DNA of 64,000 nt, taken from NCBI RefSeq assembly GCF_002002925.1, contig NZ_CP019511.1, positions 3,255,001 to 3,319,000 on the forward strand. Direction: 5' to 3'. The notes beneath the pieces are model-generated. The model was given only the letters and a program-made list of their open reading frames with translations, was not told where the DNA came from and ran no database searches. Numbering within the stretch: the stretch's first letter is position 1; each line of letters starts with the position of its first letter. A program made the position numbers and the translations under genes. This document shows positions 60,827 to 64,000 of the stretch, in pieces. The DNA comes from Sphingomonas sp. LM7. GTDB taxonomy: Bacteria > Pseudomonadota > Alphaproteobacteria > Sphingomonadales > Sphingomonadaceae.

Positions 60827-62029
60827 ATGAGCGATACGAATGGCCCGGCCACTCCTGCGAAACCTAAGGCAGCAAAGTCGGTGCAGACAACTGCTAAGCG
60901 ACCAGAAGCTGCAGCTTCCGCCAGTATCGCAGCGAAAGCAAAGCGCACCCGGACTGTGAGAAATTTTCCTGCTTCTGATTTTGAAGAACCTCTTGAATTC
61001 GCAAAGCAATTGCTGGAATTTGGCGCGGGGCAGCCGGTCCGCAGAGTTTCTCTTTTTAATCACATGGGAAAATCGTCGGAAAGCGGTGGTAGCCGGCAGT
61101 TAATCACTAACGCCGGAAAATATGGACTGATCAAAGGTAGCTATCAGGCTGAGCTGCTTGAACTCACGCCTGACGGAAAAAAGGCAGCGGACGATCAAAT
61201 TCAGTCCCGTGAGCGCGCACGTGCTAGGATCGAATTAGCTATCATGGGCGTCGAGCCCTTCAAAGGCCTTTACGAACGCTTTAAGTCTTTAAAGTTACCC
61301 GCCAAGGCTGCCATGGTTGATGCCGCTAAGGAGCTTGGCGTATCTTCGGACGCCGCCGAGGAAGCGGTAGATACCTTTGTAGTCAACCTTCGCTTTACTG
61401 GCCTTCTGCAAACGTTGTCTGGCGCTGATCGGATTATAACTGTTGATCATCTTCTAGAGGAGTTGCCAACAAGTGGCAGTCTGTCCGGTCACGCCACAGA
61501 GCTTCCCGCCCGTACGGAATTGATGACGTCTGATCAGGCCCACTTTGAGAGCATGGCGTTTTACATCACGCCAATCGGCCATGAGGGGGCCGAGCAACGG
61601 CAGCACTCAGATCTTTTCCTCGGGTCGATTGTTGAGCCGGCCTTGGAATCGCTCAAACTTACAGTGGTCAGAGCAGATAAAATCGATCGTCCAGGTGTAA
61701 TTACGAAGCAGGTAATCGAGTATCTCATGAAAGCTCGATTAGTTATCGCAGACCTATCATACCATAATCCAAATGTATTTTACGAACTAGCGGTACGCCA
61801 TATGCTTAAAAAGCCCGTCGTCCAAATAATGCGCTCGTTGGACACGATACCGTTTGACGTGAACCAAGTCCGCACCATAACGATCGATACCACTAGTATT
61901 TATACACTTACCCCAAAACTTGATGCTTATCGCGCTGAAATTGCGACGCAAGTGCGTCGAGCATTAGAAAACCCCGATTCGGTCGATAGTCCAATTTCTA
62001 TCTTTTTCCCCTCAGACGGCACGGGGTGA
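60827..62029 (+). CDS. Unknown low-GC protein with nucleoside-deoxyribosyltransferase/TIR-like C-terminus
   Basis: 400 residues. A Lys/Ala-rich, probably disordered stretch at 8-45 is followed by a helical domain with a winged-helix look (about 47-200: SGGSRQLITNAGKYGLIKGSY). The C-terminal domain (about 235-390) has DLFLGSIVEPALESLKLTVV, RADKIDRPGVITKQVIEYL, LVIADLSYHNPNVFYELAVR and KKPVVQIM. This matches the deoxyribosyltransferase-like fold related to TIR NADases, with candidate catalytic D309 and E320. Base composition is clearly lower in G+C than its neighbours, which suggests transfer. It has its own promoter region and a GGGGCGAG ribosome site. Function is unknown; a defence or signalling effector is a guess. 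Confidence 0.75.
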   Translation: MSDTNGPATPAKPKAAKSVQTTAKRPEAAASASIAAKAKRTRTVRNFPASDFEEPLEFAKQLLEFGAGQPVRRVSLFNHMGKSSESGGSRQLITNAGKYGLIKGSYQAELLELTPDGKKAADDQIQSRERARARIELAIMGVEPFKGLYERFKSLKLPAKAAMVDAAKELGVSSDAAEEAVDTFVVNLRFTGLLQTLSGADRIITVDHLLEELPTSGSLSGHATELPARTELMTSDQAHFESMAFYITPIGHEGAEQRQHSDLFLGSIVEPALESLKLTVVRADKIDRPGVITKQVIEYLMKARLVIADLSYHNPNVFYELAVRHMLKKPVVQIMRSLDTIPFDVNQVRTITIDTTSIYTLTPKLDAYRAEIATQVRRALENPDSVDSPISIFFPSDGTG

Positions 62030-62074
62030 TTGCTTGCGAGTGCGCCTCGCTCGACAATAGGGCAACCCAAGCCC

Positions 62075-62894
<820 letters not shown>

Positions 62895-62917
62895 TGCCCT
62901 CTCCCCGCCCCTTCGGG

Positions 62918-63412
62918 TCAACAGCGCTCCGCATTGTTGACGTGCGTCGCAACAGTGCGCGGTCTCGGTGCATCGCATTGCCAGACCCTCACCTCTTCCT
63001 CGAACCGCTCTCCGCCGCTGCGGTGACTGGCGATGAAGTGGATGCGGGTGGGGACGATGCTGCCGCCCTTATATTCGGGCCGGATTTCCAGCTCGTTTTC
63101 TTCATGCCCCTGCACGAAGCGGCGGAGCCTGCCGACGATCGCGGCGTGCGCTTCGGCGGCGTCGGGCGTGACGTAGACGATGTTGCGCGGATCGTCGTCC
63201 CCGCCCAGGTTGGTGGGGAAAAGATAGATCTTTACCAGCGATCCGAAGGCTAGCAGCCTGTCGGCATGCTCCCGGGATCGTATCTGGGAGAATTTGAAGG
63301 GCATCGGCGGCGCGCCCAACAAGATGACTCTTTGCGCCAGCGTGCCGGGGGCGACGACGAGCGCGCCGGGCAGCAGCGACGCTCCGACCAACAGCCGCCA
63401 TGCCCGTGTCAT
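62918..63412 (-). CDS. Exported protein of unknown family (paralogue B)
   Basis: 164 residues. Signal peptide ends near APGTLAQ. The mature domain shares with paralogue A the segments FPTNLGG, VYVTPDAAEAHA, ELEIRPEYKGGSIVPTRIHFIASHR, GERFEEEVRVWQC. GGGAG lies eight bases upstream of the ATG. It is 23 bases upstream of paralogue A on the same strand, so the two are probably cotranscribed. Function unknown. Confidence 0.75.
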   Translation of the reverse strand: MTRAWRLLVGASLLPGALVVAPGTLAQRVILLGAPPMPFKFSQIRSREHADRLLAFGSLVKIYLFPTNLGGDDDPRNIVYVTPDAAEAHAAIVGRLRRFVQGHEENELEIRPEYKGGSIVPTRIHFIASHRSGGERFEEEVRVWQCDAPRPRTVATHVNNAERC

Positions 63413-63540
63413 TGCGTCATCTCCCGGTTGCCTTGCTGCGCAGGCTATCAGGTTTGTATCGGTTTTGGGGGCAAGCTCGTCCATTCCGGAGGTGATTCTG
63501 CACGACCATGCGCGCTCCTTCCCTTGCAGCGAATGGTCCC

Positions 63541-63569
63541 CCTCCCCGAGGCGAGCTCGGGGAGGAATT
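63541..63569. repeat. Dispersed hairpin repeat downstream of thiC
   Basis: CCTCCCCGAG (63541-63550), loop GCGAG, CTCGGGGAGG (63556-63565), then AATT. This is the same design as the hairpin at 10338-10366. It lies in the gap after the thiC stop, where it may affect 3' end formation of the thiC mRNA. Confidence 0.7.
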
Positions 63570-63577
63570 AATGGGTC

Positions 63578-64000
<423 letters not shown>

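Overview
The window is GC-rich, densely packed bacterial chromosome. It most resembles a member of the Sphingomonadaceae (Sphingomonas or a close relative, Alphaproteobacteria). The evidence is a ctaB-ctaG-ctaE cytochrome oxidase assembly block, a crtY-crtI-crtB carotenoid operon, a FixL/FixJ pair, a TonB-dependent receptor of the Caulobacter/Xanthomonas type, an Atm1-type exporter and a trypsin-like autotransporter. No rRNA, tRNA or CRISPR array was seen. Genus is an inference from gene content and protein style, not from a marker gene.

Layout. 1-4.3 kb: end of a DUF4199-type gene, a LuxR-type regulator, then the aa3 oxidase assembly operon ctaB, a 46-residue CoxF-like protein, ctaG, ctaE, a DUF983 protein and SURF1. 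4.4-9.5 kb: thrC, an rRNA-type methyltransferase, ccmB/ccmA with a zincin, phhB and an SDR. 9.5-18.1 kb: an osmoprotectant-type ABC transporter, a GH3 glucosidase with galM, and an alpha-ketoglutaric semialdehyde dehydrogenase with its GntR regulator. 18.5-21.8 kb: the autotransporter protease. 21.8-25.6 kb: an oxygen/NO-type module in which alternative oxidase, a degenerate receiver protein and a truncated haemoglobin are divergent from fixL-fixJ. 25.6-37.7 kb: a VIT/VWA-type surface protein, a GH2 galactosidase-type enzyme, and a TonB receptor/DUF1826-like/aldo-keto reductase operon. 37.7-39.7 kb: glnK-amtB behind a textbook sigma-54 promoter and closed by a clear terminator. 40-49.2 kb: GMC oxidoreductase, sterol desaturase-like, TIGR01244 and recQ operon, a HerA-like ATPase, a hydrolase and a small acetyltransferase. 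49.3-58.8 kb: Atm1-type exporter, the crtY-crtI-LOG-crtB operon, gst/tetR, DUF2585, a second sterol desaturase-like gene and a DUF2141 protein. 58.8-64 kb: accessory region with a PhnA-like protein, a 21-bp tandem repeat next to a small HTH gene, parDE, a low-GC gene with a nucleoside-deoxyribosyltransferase/TIR-like C-terminus, a broken copy of the thiC 3' end, two paralogous secreted proteins, and the end of the real thiC.

Most genes sit in tight operons with 4-base stop/start overlaps. Two of these overlaps (crtB and the DUF2585 gene) read CTGA instead of ATGA/GTGA, and no ATG, GTG or TTG is available upstream of the conserved start of either protein, so CTG initiation is the simplest reading. 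Short GC-rich hairpins with CCTCCCC/GGGGAGG arms are scattered through the window. One supplies the Shine-Dalgarno sequence of a transporter gene and another encodes the tail of SURF1.

The best candidate for something undescribed is the low-GC gene at 60827-62029 and the small accessory island around it. The AOX/pseudo-receiver/globin/FixLJ module is the next most interesting. All functional calls come from reading translated sequence by eye; no database search was run.
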